This document shows, piece by piece, positions 25,278-35,142 of a stretch of 64,000 nt of DNA. Made by a program: the position numbers and the translations under genes. This DNA comes from Desulfosudis oleivorans (GTDB lineage Bacteria > Desulfobacterota > Desulfobacteria > Desulfobacterales > SURF-7): contig DYJC01000001.1 of NCBI GenBank assembly GCA_020723305.1, forward strand, positions 1 to 64,000, given 5' to 3'. Within the stretch, counting starts at the first letter, position 1. Each line of letters begins with the position of its first letter. Below the pieces are notes generated by a model that saw only the letters and a list, made by a program, of their open reading frames with translations, did no database searches and was not told where the DNA came from.

Positions 25278-26816
25278 TTACCCTGACATTTCAATAATTC
25301 GCGATGCAGCCCTGATTCCATCTGTGGCGCTTGAAATGATCCCTCCGGAATGCCCGCTCCCCTCACCCACCATAAACAGGTTTTCAAATCCTGCGCATAA
25401 ACGGCTTTCATCCCGGATAACCTGAACCGGAGAGGATGTCTTGCTCTCAAGCCCCATGATCAAGCCGGTTTCAAAGCCTTTTATTTTTCGAGAAAAGGCG
25501 TTCAGCCCTTCCCGGATCGCATGGCTGATTTCAGCAGGGAGCAGTTCCCACAAGGCAGCCGGTTTGAGGCCGAGAGGATAACTGGATTCGGCCGTTTGGG
25601 TGGTTTCTTTTTTATGGATAAAATCCTGAATGCTGCAAAAGGGTGCCTGATAACCTTTGGCATATCTGTAAAATTTATGTTCAAGTTCGGCGAGCCATTC
25701 GAGTGCCTGAATCGGGGTCGTTTCCCTGCCCAGAAGCCTTTCCATATTCACACCGGCCACGCAGGCAGCGTTTGCGAATTTCCGGTTCCGAAGATACTGA
25801 CTCATTCCATTGACGATATTCAGATTTTCATAGGGTGTTGCCGGAACGATCGTGCCACCGGGGCACATGCAGAATGTGTATACCGGCAGACTTCCCGGAT
25901 GGTTCAGTGTCAGACGGTATTCCGCTGCCTTGACACCCGGAAGTTTTTTTTGCCCCCACTGTGCCTGATTGATGAGTTCCTGAGGATGTTCCACCCGGCA
26001 TCCGATTGCAAAATTTTTCGTACGGAATAAAACATTACGGCGGATCATCATGCGATAGGTCTCATGAGCGTTCTGGCCGGGCGCAATGATGAAATAGTCG
26101 GCTTCCATGCTGCCGGTATTGGTAATGCCTGAAACAACGCGGTGGTTCTTTATCCTCAGATCTTCCAGAAATGTTTCAAAAAGAATTGTTCCGCCGATAT
26201 TGATAAAACCATTTCTCAGATTTTTCACGATTTTTTTCAGGTTGTTGCTGCCAAGATGAGGATGGGACAAATACCTGATTTCTTCCGGCGCACCAGCCTG
26301 AATGTAGTTATCGATAATAAACTGTTTTTCACGGGTTATGTTTTTGGTCCGGGAAGTGAGCTTCCCGTCTGAAAAGGTTCCGGCCCCTCCTTCACCAAAT
26401 GCATAATTACCCATGGGATCGAAATGGCCTGTGTTTTCAAATATGCGAATACCTTCTGCCCGTTTATGGACATCTGCTCCCCTTTCGATCAGGGTTACTT
26501 GAAAACCTGCCTTCCGGAGAACAAATGCGGAAAAAAAACCGGCAGGACCGCTGCCCACTACAAGTACTTTCTCATCTCTTTTCCGAAAAGGAATATCCAG
26601 GGCCGGAGGTAAAATCTTGTCCGGCCCGCTGATCTGATCGGACATTACAACGACCCGGATCAGCCAATGGATATTGTTTTTCTTTCGTGCATCCAGACTC
26701 TTCTGCACGATCTGATAAGAAAATTCAGTAACATCCAGTTCCTTCCGAATGCATTGTCGGAGCTGCTCATCCACGTACCCCGTTGGCAATTGTAATGTTA
26801 TTTCCCGATAACCCAT
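25278..26816 (-). CDS. FAD-dependent oxidoreductase (uncharacterised YhfW/FAD-dehydrogenase family)
   Basis: A 512-aa flavoprotein. The N-terminal 80 residues (LQLPTGYVDEQL...) form the small domain typical of this family. The FAD dinucleotide fold is VLVVGSGPAGFFSAFVL, followed by LIERGADVHKRAEG, FGEGGAGTFSDGKLTSR, IIAPGQNAHETY, a CMCPGGTIVPA block, and a C-terminal GEGSGHSGGIISSATDG. Members are annotated as FAD-dependent dehydrogenases and have no proven substrate. I start at ATG 26816; the frame is open to an ATG at 26891, also without a clear ribosome site. A second, more distant member is at 52909-54309. Confidence 0.85.
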   Translation of the reverse strand: MGYREITLQLPTGYVDEQLRQCIRKELDVTEFSYQIVQKSLDARKKNNIHWLIRVVVMSDQISGPDKILPPALDIPFRKRDEKVLVVGSGPAGFFSAFVLRKAGFQVTLIERGADVHKRAEGIRIFENTGHFDPMGNYAFGEGGAGTFSDGKLTSRTKNITREKQFIIDNYIQAGAPEEIRYLSHPHLGSNNLKKIVKNLRNGFINIGGTILFETFLEDLRIKNHRVVSGITNTGSMEADYFIIAPGQNAHETYRMMIRRNVLFRTKNFAIGCRVEHPQELINQAQWGQKKLPGVKAAEYRLTLNHPGSLPVYTFCMCPGGTIVPATPYENLNIVNGMSQYLRNRKFANAACVAGVNMERLLGRETTPIQALEWLAELEHKFYRYAKGYQAPFCSIQDFIHKKETTQTAESSYPLGLKPAALWELLPAEISHAIREGLNAFSRKIKGFETGLIMGLESKTSSPVQVIRDESRLCAGFENLFMVGEGSGHSGGIISSATDGIRAASRIIEMSG

Positions 26817-26989
26817 TGTCTGTGAATGTGGAGTTAAACCTTGATTTTTGATTTGATTGCCGAATATGGGATTGTGATTATACACCTGCATTCAATCTGT
26901 CAATACATAATCACCAATCGGGTTCGACTCCTATTCTGACCTCAATCCAGTGTTGACAGAAACCACTATTATGGGGCATATAAAAATTC

Positions 26990-28219
26990 ATGTTGATTCC
27001 TTCACCCAACCGATTCCTGATATTCAAAACAACCATTGTTCTTTTATTAATGGCAAGCCTTTGTTGCGGAACTGCTTTTGCACAGAACGGGCTGGACTAC
27101 ACAACAGGATCTCCCCGGAACAACGAAAGCATTTGCGACAGATGCAAACAACCGCTTCTGGGAGGATACATCAAGGCTGACGGATATAAATTTCATCAGG
27201 AGTGTTTTCTGTGCAGCAAATGCGGAAAGCCCATAACCGGATCATTTCAACACAAAGACAGCGATTTTTATCATTCCGATTGTTATAAAGAAAAAATGGG
27301 ACTTGTGTGCGCAAAATGCGGAAAACTTCTGGATCAGAAATGGCAGGTTCTGGGTGATCGGAAATTTCACGCTGACTGTCTGAAACAGCACTTGCAGCAA
27401 ATCCGCATGGTCTGTGACATCTGCAAAAAACCGCTTACCGGCAAATACACAAAAGACGAATCCAAAAACTATCACATCGACTGCTTACGGAACTATAAGC
27501 TTACCAGATGCGCTGTGTGCGAAAAACCCATTGAAGGCAGGATGCTCATCGATCCATGGGGAAATAAGGCGCATGAAAAACATGAAGACCATAAAACCGT
27601 CACTTGCAGTTCCTGTATGCGGATTATATCCAATAAAATATCCAAGGGCGGTTTTCGTTATTCTGATGGGAGAACAATCTGCGGTATCTGTAAACCAACC
27701 GTTGTTGAAAAAGATAATGTCATCATGAAAAGCCGGAACACTGTACTTTCCCTTCTGCATTCCATCGGGATCACCGATATCCCGGCGACTATTCCAATCA
27801 ATATTGTGGATATGGAAAAACTGAAACAATATTCAAAATCAAACCCAACATCCGATTCAAAAGGATTTACATCATGCCTGACAACATATAAAAACAATCA
27901 GGCAATTTCCAAAAGCCAGACAATATACATATTAAACGGACTGCCCTTGCTGGAATTTAATGGAGTTCTGGCCCATGAAATGATGCATGTATGGTTACAT
28001 GAGCGGGATATCAAACTGGCGGACCCTGAAACAGAAGGTTTCTGTAACCTGGGCACCATGAAGGTTTACCTGGATGATGGGTCGGAATCAGCAAAGATTC
28101 TATTGGAAAATATGGAAAAGGATCAAGATCCCATTTATGGAGACGGGTATCAGAATATGAAAAAACAGCTTGAGGCAATGGGATGGGAAAAGCTGATCCA
28201 AATGATACAAAACAGATGA
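26990..28219 (+). CDS. Secreted LIM-domain protein with DA1-like zinc peptidase domain
   Basis: A 409-aa exported protein. The signal peptide has its core at 9-25 and cleaves near AFA-QNG, residue 31. A full LIM zinc-binding domain follows with perfect spacing: Cys49, Cys52, His69, Cys72, Cys75, Cys78, His95, Cys98. Further Cys/His pairs at 107/110/127/130, 142/145/162/165, 174/177/195/198 and 206/209/231/234 suggest more LIM-like zinc sites. The C-terminal part (about 240-409) matches the DA1-like domain: YILNGLPLLEFNGVLAHEMMHVWL, with the HEMMH zinc motif at 329-333, then PETEGFCNLG. In plants DA1 is a ubiquitin-activated LIM peptidase controlling organ size. Here a signal peptide replaces the ubiquitin-binding region, so the target must be extracytoplasmic. 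It is flanked by unrelated genes. Confidence 0.85.
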   Translation: MLIPSPNRFLIFKTTIVLLLMASLCCGTAFAQNGLDYTTGSPRNNESICDRCKQPLLGGYIKADGYKFHQECFLCSKCGKPITGSFQHKDSDFYHSDCYKEKMGLVCAKCGKLLDQKWQVLGDRKFHADCLKQHLQQIRMVCDICKKPLTGKYTKDESKNYHIDCLRNYKLTRCAVCEKPIEGRMLIDPWGNKAHEKHEDHKTVTCSSCMRIISNKISKGGFRYSDGRTICGICKPTVVEKDNVIMKSRNTVLSLLHSIGITDIPATIPINIVDMEKLKQYSKSNPTSDSKGFTSCLTTYKNNQAISKSQTIYILNGLPLLEFNGVLAHEMMHVWLHERDIKLADPETEGFCNLGTMKVYLDDGSESAKILLENMEKDQDPIYGDGYQNMKKQLEAMGWEKLIQMIQNR

Positions 28220-28255
28220 GTGCTGTCTGTGCGCCCACCATCCAACGACCAAATG

Positions 28256-29545
28256 TTAAGCAGGATTTTTTTTATCATCCTTTTCTACTAAAACCTTGTC
28301 TACTCTTTTCCCATCCATATCAATCACTTCAAACTTATAATTTCCTGAGATAAACTTATCACCGATCTGGGGGATTTTGTTTAGCTTGAACATCATATAA
28401 CCGCCTAAAGTTGAGTATTCCTCCGGCTGTTCAAATAGTATATTTACTTTTTCTTTCAGTTCGTCAATCAACAAACTTCCTTCAATAAGAAGTGACCCAT
28501 CTTCTCTTTCGAAAATCGGAGATTCAAATATTTCATGCTTGTCCGGAAGCTCACCAAATATATTTTCGATAAGATCATGCAAGGTAATCATTCCTTCGAT
28601 AGCGCCATATTCATTAATTACTACTGCGATATGAATCTTGGTTTCCCTGAAACGTTCAAGAATTTTTATAGCAGGTAAATTCTCAGGAATAAACAACGGT
28701 TGAACTGCGAGATCTTTTAAATTGAATTCATTGCCTTTTTCAAAATGTCGGAAAAAATCTTTAACCTTAATAATCCCGATTATCTGATCTAAAGAACCAT
28801 CACCTAAAGGCAGCCTGGAGTAGTTACTGTTATATACGGTCTCTTTTGTATCTTCCAGAGAATCATTAACATCAATCCAAACAATATCCTGCCGGTTAAT
28901 CATTATCGAATGAGCTTTCCTGTCGCCGAAACGGAAAATACTTTTTATCATTTCGGTTTCATTCTTTTCAATGGATCCGAAGCGGCTTCCTTGTTCAATC
29001 AATATTTTTATTTCTTCCTCTGTAACAGGAGGTTGGTTCTTAGGTGTAATCCCGAAAATTTGGACAACAATTCTAGTTGAAAAAGTTAAAAATCTTATTA
29101 GTGGTGTAGTAAATATGGAGAGCATTCTCATAACGGGTGCCAATGCGATCGAAATTGCTTCAGGATTATTGTAGGCTATGCTTTTAGGGACAAGCTCACC
29201 AATGATTAATGAGAGATATGTTACCAATCCAATAACGATTAAATAAGAAATTTCTACTGCGTATTCTTTTAAAGCAGTGTATTGTTCAAAGAATGGAGAG
29301 ATGTCTCCAGTCCAGGCAACTCCTCCGTAAGCACCGGCGATAATACCGATCAATGTAATCCCAACCTGAACTGTAGATAAAAACTCTTCCGGTTTCTTCA
29401 GAAGGAGTAAAGCGGTTTTGGCTCCCTTGCTTCCATTATTTGCTTTTTCTTCAAGCCTCGCTTTCCTTGAAGAGACGAGAGCAATTTCAGCCATCGCAAA
29501 TATGCCATTTAGAATTACGAGCATTAATATTATTAAGAATTCCAT
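28256..29545 (-). CDS. CNNM/CorC-HlyC family membrane protein with CBS pair
   Basis: A 429-aa protein. The N-terminal CNNM/DUF21 domain has three or four membrane helices (LIILMLVILNGIFAMAEIALV, TLIGIIAGAYGG, ISYLIVIGLVTYLSLIIGELVPKSIAY). A CBS pair follows (about 200-330: MINRQDIVWIDVNDSL, RFRETKIHIAVVINEYGAIEGMITLHDLIENIFG), then the CorC_HlyC domain (350-420). Family members are magnesium/cobalt efflux or Mg-sensing transporters often misnamed hemolysins. By eye the gene is more AT-rich than its neighbours. It is convergent with the LIM-DA1 gene and has no operon partner. Confidence 0.93.
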   Translation of the reverse strand: MEFLIILMLVILNGIFAMAEIALVSSRKARLEEKANNGSKGAKTALLLLKKPEEFLSTVQVGITLIGIIAGAYGGVAWTGDISPFFEQYTALKEYAVEISYLIVIGLVTYLSLIIGELVPKSIAYNNPEAISIALAPVMRMLSIFTTPLIRFLTFSTRIVVQIFGITPKNQPPVTEEEIKILIEQGSRFGSIEKNETEMIKSIFRFGDRKAHSIMINRQDIVWIDVNDSLEDTKETVYNSNYSRLPLGDGSLDQIIGIIKVKDFFRHFEKGNEFNLKDLAVQPLFIPENLPAIKILERFRETKIHIAVVINEYGAIEGMITLHDLIENIFGELPDKHEIFESPIFEREDGSLLIEGSLLIDELKEKVNILFEQPEEYSTLGGYMMFKLNKIPQIGDKFISGNYKFEVIDMDGKRVDKVLVEKDDKKNPA

Positions 29546-29712
29546 CCGCTATTCTTTCAAAAATTTATCTTCTTTCTATACCAAAATCAGAAGTGCCTAA
29601 AATCATATGTTACCATTTTAATATCATATGGCATTGTCTTAAAAAAGAACATAATTTATCACTTGAAATCTATATAAAAAGCAACTCCTTATCCACGAAA
29701 TCTACACCGTTA

Positions 29713-29910
29713 TCAGAATGTCTTCCACTGTATCGTGATGATTTCCGTCCCACGTCTGTGAAAATGATTTCCACGAACAACCCCCGGCAGATTTGTCACA
29801 ACATGAATATTGCGCTGAAAGCCAAGTTCATCCGGCTGAATTGGTTCATAAACGGTGCCACGGAAATCTGAATGGACTTTTACGGCTTCAACCACCACTC
29901 TATTCATCAT
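29713..29910 (-). pseudogene. Truncated cupin (WxcM/CapF-type) fragment
   Basis: A 65-codon frame starting at an ATG pair behind GGGAGG. It begins SDFRGTVYEPIQPDEL and reaches GVVRGNHFHRRGTEIITI, the metal-site half of a small cupin of the type found in sugar-nucleotide epimerase and capsule proteins. It then stops at QWKTF. The second half of the barrel is missing and no continuation is recognisable in the other frames downstream. It is best read as a 3'-truncated remnant, though a working mini-gene cannot be excluded. Confidence 0.55.
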
Positions 29911-30018
29911 GCCTCCCTTGCTACTGGTTTGCATTTTTTTAAGAGTTGTACTATATCAGCGCTGATTTACGATACAACAGAATTATTTCCGTTCAGCAAA
30001 GAAAGCAGGTTATATCAT

Positions 30019-30882
30019 ATGAAAATTGAACAACCGAATATCTCCAGTGTCGATATAGGTGAGGCAGAAATTCCTTACCTGCTGTATGAAAATTCCGGGC
30101 CCTGTATTGTCATGACCCATGCTACCGGATTCCAGCCGTGGCAATGGCACCCGATAGCGAGGAGCCTTTCCAATGCATATCGAGTTGTTGCACCGTATTT
30201 CTGCACGCATCGCGAACCAGACCCAACCCAGCAATCAATTTCATGGGTTCAGCTTGCTGAGGATCTCACCGTTTTCTGCGACAGACTGAACATAAAAAAT
30301 CCTTATCTGGTAGGCCATTCCATGGGAGCGACATTAGCAACAATCTCAACCGCTAAGTTCGGACTCAAGGCTCAAAAAATGGTTTTAATTGAACCCATAT
30401 TTTTACCCCGTTCATTGTATACAATCCGCATCGGAGTTGAGGAGCATCCTCTGGCAAGCAAATCGATAAAAAGACGTAATTCCTGGAAAAACAACAGGGA
30501 AGCGGAAAACTATCTGCGATCAAAAAAAATGTTTCAGCAATGGGATGATGAGGCGATCCAGCTTTACATTGAACATGGGATGGTTCAGAATGAAGATCAT
30601 TGCCTGCATCTCTCCTGTCCTCCTGCCAACGAGGCCGGACTTTTTGTAGGGGGTGGCGAATTGGATCCCTGGCCGCTTCTTGAGAAAATCTCCTGCCCGG
30701 TTATGATTGTTGAAGGGGAAACCAGTGAGAACAAAACGTTTATTGATCTGAAAAAAGCAGCAGCAAGGTTTTTACACGGCCATTATACCGAGATCAAAGG
30801 AGCAGGCCACCTGATTCCGATGGAAAAACCAAAAGCAGTTTATGAAATAATCCATTCTTTTCTGGGTTCCAAGGAATCATAA
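30019..30882 (+). CDS. Alpha/beta hydrolase
   Basis: A 287-aa alpha/beta hydrolase started at MKIEQPNIS (ATG 30019, GCAGG upstream). The oxyanion region is MTHATGFQPWQW, the nucleophile elbow is VGHSMGATLA, and the catalytic His lies in KGAGHLIPMEKP near the C-terminus. The fold and length fit esterases or C-C hydrolases. No signal peptide is present. The substrate is not identifiable from context; the neighbours are a cupin remnant and an acyltransferase on the other strand. Confidence 0.88.
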   Translation: MKIEQPNISSVDIGEAEIPYLLYENSGPCIVMTHATGFQPWQWHPIARSLSNAYRVVAPYFCTHREPDPTQQSISWVQLAEDLTVFCDRLNIKNPYLVGHSMGATLATISTAKFGLKAQKMVLIEPIFLPRSLYTIRIGVEEHPLASKSIKRRNSWKNNREAENYLRSKKMFQQWDDEAIQLYIEHGMVQNEDHCLHLSCPPANEAGLFVGGGELDPWPLLEKISCPVMIVEGETSENKTFIDLKKAAARFLHGHYTEIKGAGHLIPMEKPKAVYEIIHSFLGSKES

Positions 30883-30948
30883 CCACTTTATTTGAACCGG
30901 ATATAATGGCCATAGCCGTTATACAAGCCGGTCATATATAAGTGAGCA

Positions 30949-31896
30949 TTAACCAGGAATTTCCGAAACCATAACTTCCGGAACAACATCTGTCAGCTCC
31001 TCACTCCTCTGGAGTGAAAGAGCATTCAGGTCTTTATCCTTTTTCTCCCATAGTTGATTCACCCAGTTTTGAAAATGTTCCCGGTAAACAGGATCATGAA
31101 AGTAATCTCCCAGGAGATCTTCCGTTATCGGAGTGATTTCGACCTGAACATCAATGCGGGTTACCTTGCCGCACATAAACTCGATAAAATTTTTTACACC
31201 ATAAGGATAGGTAATGGTCACATTCACAAGGCTGTTCAGATACTCTCCCATTGCCCCCAATACAAAAGCAACCCCTCCGGCCTTGGGTCGCAAAAGATTT
31301 TTATAAGGGGATTGCTGTTTTTCATGTTTCGCCTTTGTGAACCGGGTGCCTTCAACAAAATTCATGACCGAAACGGGCTTTGTTTTAAATTTCTGGCAGG
31401 CTTTTCTCGTTATTTCAATATCTTTTCCCTTTAGATCCGGATGTTTTATTAAAAATTCATTGGAATACCGTTTCATGAATGGAAAATCCAGAGCCCACCA
31501 TGCGATTCCCAGGAACGGAACCCAGATCAACTCCTTTTTCAGAAAAAATTTTAAAAAAGGAATTTTCCCCTGGAAAATCGTTTGCAATACAATGATATCC
31601 ACCCATGATTGATGATTGGAAATAACCAGATACCATTCCCTGAGAGATACATTTTCAATACCCTGAATATTCCATTCGATCCTGTGCATCAGCCGTAAAA
31701 TGAGTGCGTTGTTGTTTACCCAGAAGGAGGAAATCCCTATCAGTATCCATTCACAGAACCGTCGCCACGCAGAGAATGGGATCAAAAGCTTAAAAAATGC
31801 AGCAACGAACAGCAGATTGCATAAAACAACCGTGTTTGTTCCCATCAAAACTGCAGTAATGAATCCCCGAACGCGCCATGGTAAAAAATGTAACAT
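30949..31896 (-). CDS. Acyltransferase of the YihG/LPLAT family
   Basis: A 315-aa membrane acyltransferase. An N-terminal hydrophobic hairpin (residues 10-55) precedes SNHQSWVDIIVLQ (NHxxxxD), KKELIWVPFLGIAWW, FPFMKR and NFVEGTRFT, the arrangement seen in YihG and eukaryotic-type LPLATs rather than in short PlsC. Likely role: acylation of lysophosphatidic acid or a related lysophospholipid. AGGGAG precedes the ATG. Confidence 0.9.
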   Translation of the reverse strand: MLHFLPWRVRGFITAVLMGTNTVVLCNLLFVAAFFKLLIPFSAWRRFCEWILIGISSFWVNNNALILRLMHRIEWNIQGIENVSLREWYLVISNHQSWVDIIVLQTIFQGKIPFLKFFLKKELIWVPFLGIAWWALDFPFMKRYSNEFLIKHPDLKGKDIEITRKACQKFKTKPVSVMNFVEGTRFTKAKHEKQQSPYKNLLRPKAGGVAFVLGAMGEYLNSLVNVTITYPYGVKNFIEFMCGKVTRIDVQVEITPITEDLLGDYFHDPVYREHFQNWVNQLWEKKDKDLNALSLQRSEELTDVVPEVMVSEIPG

Positions 31897-32478
31897 CGAT
31901 AACTCCCTTTAACCGTCTCCGATAGATGACAACAAAGATTATGATCCATATCCGGCGATTACCTATTTTACGGTAAATGAAATGGATGAAATTTCACAGT
32001 TTTTTTCATATTTTTACAAAAATTTTACACTTTAACCCAACCATATTATTTATCCTTAACCTTCATCTGCCTGGTCTTAATCCATCTGAGCATAAATTGG
32101 TCCTGGATTGTCCAGTCTACAAAAAACTATTTTGGAGAAAACTGGAAAAACATGCTTTTTGCTCTTTGTGGCTCCTGGATTATTCTGATTATCATCCTTT
32201 GGATCGCAATCAAAGTGTAAACAAAAGATTCCGTTGACACGGCCTTTCCGGTGATTAGCTTTTAATAGAAAAGACAAAGTATCCTGATTGAGAAATAGAG
32301 ATCACGACGTTGGTAATCTGAATCTGAAATAATACAACATCTTTTTAAACCGGATGGGAATTACAGCTAAACTATGGTGGTTGAGATGTCGATAAAAACA
32401 TAAACAGCATGATATGAATTCAATTTACCAGCATAAAATCCAAATTATTATTATTATTTTTACAAGTGAGAGAATAAA
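31897..32478. other. Gap of about 580 bp without a supported gene
   Basis: AT-rich sequence upstream of the acyltransferase gene. It holds a weak open stretch ending in a 22-residue hydrophobic peptide (ATG at 32152, LFALCGSWIILIIILW) without a ribosome site. I see no convincing promoter pair, repeat or RNA gene. Confidence 0.4.
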
Positions 32479-32646
32479 ATGTTTGACCGAAGAAAAGAAA
32501 ATTTACCCATACAAACCAATAATGATCGTAGAGCCCCAATCCTGACGGAAAACAGAATGCAACTGATCTGGAAAATTGCCTCTCAACATTATATTGACCG
32601 GTTGCAAAGAAATGGGCATCCGAGCAATTTTTCAGATTCCGAATAA
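32479..32646 (+). CDS. Small protein with paired DRR motifs (55 aa)
   Basis: An ATG at 32479 follows GTGAGAGAA and opens a 55-codon frame: MFDRRKENLP, then NNDRRAPILTENRM, an amphipathic helix WKIASQHYIDRLQR, and an Asn/Ser-rich tail. It is unrecognised. The repeated Asp-Arg-Arg recalls two other small genes in this window (52535-52753 and 54996-55229). Too short for certainty. Confidence 0.45.
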   Translation: MFDRRKENLPIQTNNDRRAPILTENRMQLIWKIASQHYIDRLQRNGHPSNFSDSE

Positions 32647-32657
32647 GAAACAGATAG

Positions 32658-33536
32658 CTATAATCCACGCATTGCTTCACTTCTGAGCGCTCTCATATCT
32701 CTTGTTCGAAGGACTTCATTAACAATACCCAGCATTTTTTGTCGATCTCTCTGGAGGGTTCCGCTCACCGGAAGGTAATTGGAAGCATGCGCTCCAACAA
32801 ATTTCAGATTGTCGATTGTGATATTCTCAAAAATCAGCTTCATCTCTTCCAGTGTTTCAAAAGGGTCCGGCAATTCAAACCGGCCTGAAGCCACTTTTGA
32901 GAACAACGGTGTATTGGGAACCGGGGTATAGGTTAATGCGGCAAGATACTTGGGCTTCATCTGATTGGTGATCTCAGCGGTTGCAATGGCATGTTCACGT
33001 GACCGTTCTCCCCTACCGGCAATTCCCAGTAAAACCATGGAAGAGAGGTTAATATCCGCATCCACAAGGTTTTTTCCTGCCTGAAGCATTTCCGTGGCGG
33101 TTACCCCTTTTTGGATTTCCTGAAGCAGATTTTCATCACCGGTTTCCACTCCAAGGTAAGCTTTTGTCAATCCTGCTGCCCTGAGCTGATTCAATTCTGA
33201 AACTGTTTTTCGCAAAGTGCTCTTGGGTCCCACATAGGACCCGACATGCCGCAAGGACGGAAACCCGGCATATAGTTCCTTCAATATCTCAAGAAGAATA
33301 TCGGTTTCGATATCAATGGCATCTCCATCACAAAGAAATACTTTTTCAAGATCCCCATAATAATCCCTGGCCATCTGAATATCGGTTCGTATCTCCTCCA
33401 GACTGCGAATCCGGAACTTTCGATCTTTATACATTCCACAGAATGTGCACTTGTTATGTGAGCAGCCGATCGTACACTGTAAAAGATAGCTATTGGCCTC
33501 ACTGAACGGCCGAAACACATTTCCTTCATATCGCAT
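32658..33536 (-). CDS. Radical SAM protein (Elp3/HemN-like fold)
   Basis: A 292-aa radical SAM enzyme. The cluster motif is CSHNKCTFCGMY (Cys-x4-Cys-x2-Cys). Downstream are VFLCDGDAIDIET, HVGSYVGPKS, AGLTKAYLGVETGDENLL and VLLGIAGRGER, as in Elp3/MiaB-like domains. No C-terminal substrate domain is left, so the reaction is unknown. Its start is 20 bases after the stop of the transglutaminase-like gene, suggesting an operon of the two. Confidence 0.88.
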   Translation of the reverse strand: MRYEGNVFRPFSEANSYLLQCTIGCSHNKCTFCGMYKDRKFRIRSLEEIRTDIQMARDYYGDLEKVFLCDGDAIDIETDILLEILKELYAGFPSLRHVGSYVGPKSTLRKTVSELNQLRAAGLTKAYLGVETGDENLLQEIQKGVTATEMLQAGKNLVDADINLSSMVLLGIAGRGERSREHAIATAEITNQMKPKYLAALTYTPVPNTPLFSKVASGRFELPDPFETLEEMKLIFENITIDNLKFVGAHASNYLPVSGTLQRDRQKMLGIVNEVLRTRDMRALRSEAMRGL

Positions 33537-33556
33537 GAAATACTTCTCTTCCTATC

Positions 33557-34249
33557 TTAAGGGGTCTTTGAGGCTTTATCCGCCTCTGCTTCTTTTTCAA
33601 AATCTCCAAATATTTTCTGGATACCGTCCTGAAAAAAAATGGGATATGCCTCTTTCATCGATATCAGCATTTTTTCCACCGGCAGATCGTCAAACTGGCC
33701 ATGATCCTTTAAATATTCCATATGTTTCTGACCTTTTTTGTCAAACTCATGCAACATACAGTCGTTTCTGCCGTCAAATTCAAGAGGGGAAACGCCGAAC
33801 TTGATACACAGATCATTATTGAATGTCGGCGTTGCCTTTACCCATCTTCCCTCAAGGTAGAGTTCTGTGTATCCATGAAACACAAAAATATCTGTTTTCA
33901 TCATCTCTTTTAATCGTTCTGTTGTTAAATGGTTCCGGACGTCAGCAAAGCAAAGACGACTGGGTATGTCCATGACCCGGGCAAGAGAAGCAAGAAGTAT
34001 GGCTTTTGCCACACAATACCCGGTTTTACGTTTCAGTGTGGAGCTAGCCTTAAAAGACGCAGGGTTCATCTCAATGCTGTATGGATCATATCGAACTCCA
34101 TCCCGGACAGCATAAAAAAGGGAAATGGCCTGCTCTGTTTTATCAGTAAGATTGAAACATTTTTCTTTGGCAAAAGCCGCGATGTCCGGATGATCATGAT
34201 CGATAAAATAAGTCGGTCTTAGATAAATTTCAAAATCCGCATTGAACAT
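33557..34249 (-). CDS. Transglutaminase-like cysteine protease-fold protein
   Basis: A 230-aa cytosolic protein. The catalytic triad region is visible: KTGYCVAKAILLASLAR (Cys), FHGYTELYLEGRWVKATPTFN (His and Asp). The body is typical of small bacterial transglutaminase-core proteins, which act as peptidases or amidases more often than cross-linkers. I prefer the ATG at 34249 (MFNADFEIYL) with GGAGAG just upstream; an in-frame ATG lies at 34261. It is upstream of the radical SAM gene in the same direction. Confidence 0.88.
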   Translation of the reverse strand: MFNADFEIYLRPTYFIDHDHPDIAAFAKEKCFNLTDKTEQAISLFYAVRDGVRYDPYSIEMNPASFKASSTLKRKTGYCVAKAILLASLARVMDIPSRLCFADVRNHLTTERLKEMMKTDIFVFHGYTELYLEGRWVKATPTFNNDLCIKFGVSPLEFDGRNDCMLHEFDKKGQKHMEYLKDHGQFDDLPVEKMLISMKEAYPIFFQDGIQKIFGDFEKEAEADKASKTP

Positions 34250-34365
34250 ACAACTCTCCATTCTGAACCTGGCCAGACCCGATCTGTTTTGAAATTTATT
34301 CTTTCCTCACAGCAATATTATCCGACACATCTTCCCAGACCCCTCTGTGTGATATACTTTTTGAT

Positions 34366-35034
34366 TTACGAAATAAAATCACTGAGCGAAAAAACATACT
34401 GGGATACTGTTTTTTTGGTCTCTTCCACATTTCGTTCCGTAAAAATAAACCCGATTTTGACTTCCTCAAGATTTTTTTTAATGTTCTTGATTTCGCCATG
34501 CAGCAGAACAGACTCTTCCATCCCCGGGAATTGACAAGTAAGAGAAATCTGGCTGTTCAATCGTATGGAGGGAACTCTATCGTTTTTACCAATTTTAAAT
34601 ATACAGCTCCCGCCACCATTGCTGATATCACCGATAACCGCCTGTTTTTCTTCCTTTCCAAAATTTATATTTGCCGGGATAAAACAATTGATCCGTTTGT
34701 GAGCACGGATTTCATGGCTTTCCACGAGTTTGGGATATTCAAGGAACAGAAGTTTGACCGGCTTTGTAAATATCTCCATAAGCTTGGTCTGAAAAGCAAA
34801 TACGCTTCCCTTATAAAGATATTTCACAATCATATCATTTCCGATAAAAAGCTTATTCTTGATCGTACTCAAAGGTGCCGGGGTTCGAATAATGATATAT
34901 TGTCCTTCTTCCATTCCCACGAGATTGCTCTCAAGAGTCATATTGACCCCTTGAATTTCAACTCGGAGCTTTGTCCCGATATCCAAACAGATTCGAGAGG
35001 AATGGTTAAAACATTCAAACGCCTCATTCGCCAT
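34366..35034 (-). CDS. YcgR-like PilZ domain protein
   Basis: A 222-aa protein with an N-terminal YcgR-type domain (residues 1-110) and a C-terminal PilZ domain. The c-di-GMP-binding elements are RAHKRINCFIPA (an RxxxR-type motif) and GDISNGGGSCIF (D/NxSxxG). The predicted role is c-di-GMP-dependent control of motility, adhesion or envelope functions. AAGGAGAC precedes the ATG. It appears to be a single-gene unit. Confidence 0.85.
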   Translation of the reverse strand: MANEAFECFNHSSRICLDIGTKLRVEIQGVNMTLESNLVGMEEGQYIIIRTPAPLSTIKNKLFIGNDMIVKYLYKGSVFAFQTKLMEIFTKPVKLLFLEYPKLVESHEIRAHKRINCFIPANINFGKEEKQAVIGDISNGGGSCIFKIGKNDRVPSIRLNSQISLTCQFPGMEESVLLHGEIKNIKKNLEEVKIGFIFTERNVEETKKTVSQYVFSLSDFIS

Positions 35035-35142
35035 AATGTCTCCTTGACAGTGAGTTTACATGCAGCAGATCATCTATAATCATAACCGATATTTGGATGA
35101 TGAACAAGCCATATTCTTTTGTCTGTCAACCCTTTTCATGTA

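Noticed and set aside
32152-32220. 22-residue hydrophobic peptide
   Set aside because: No ribosome site and no sign of conservation; kept only as part of the gap description.
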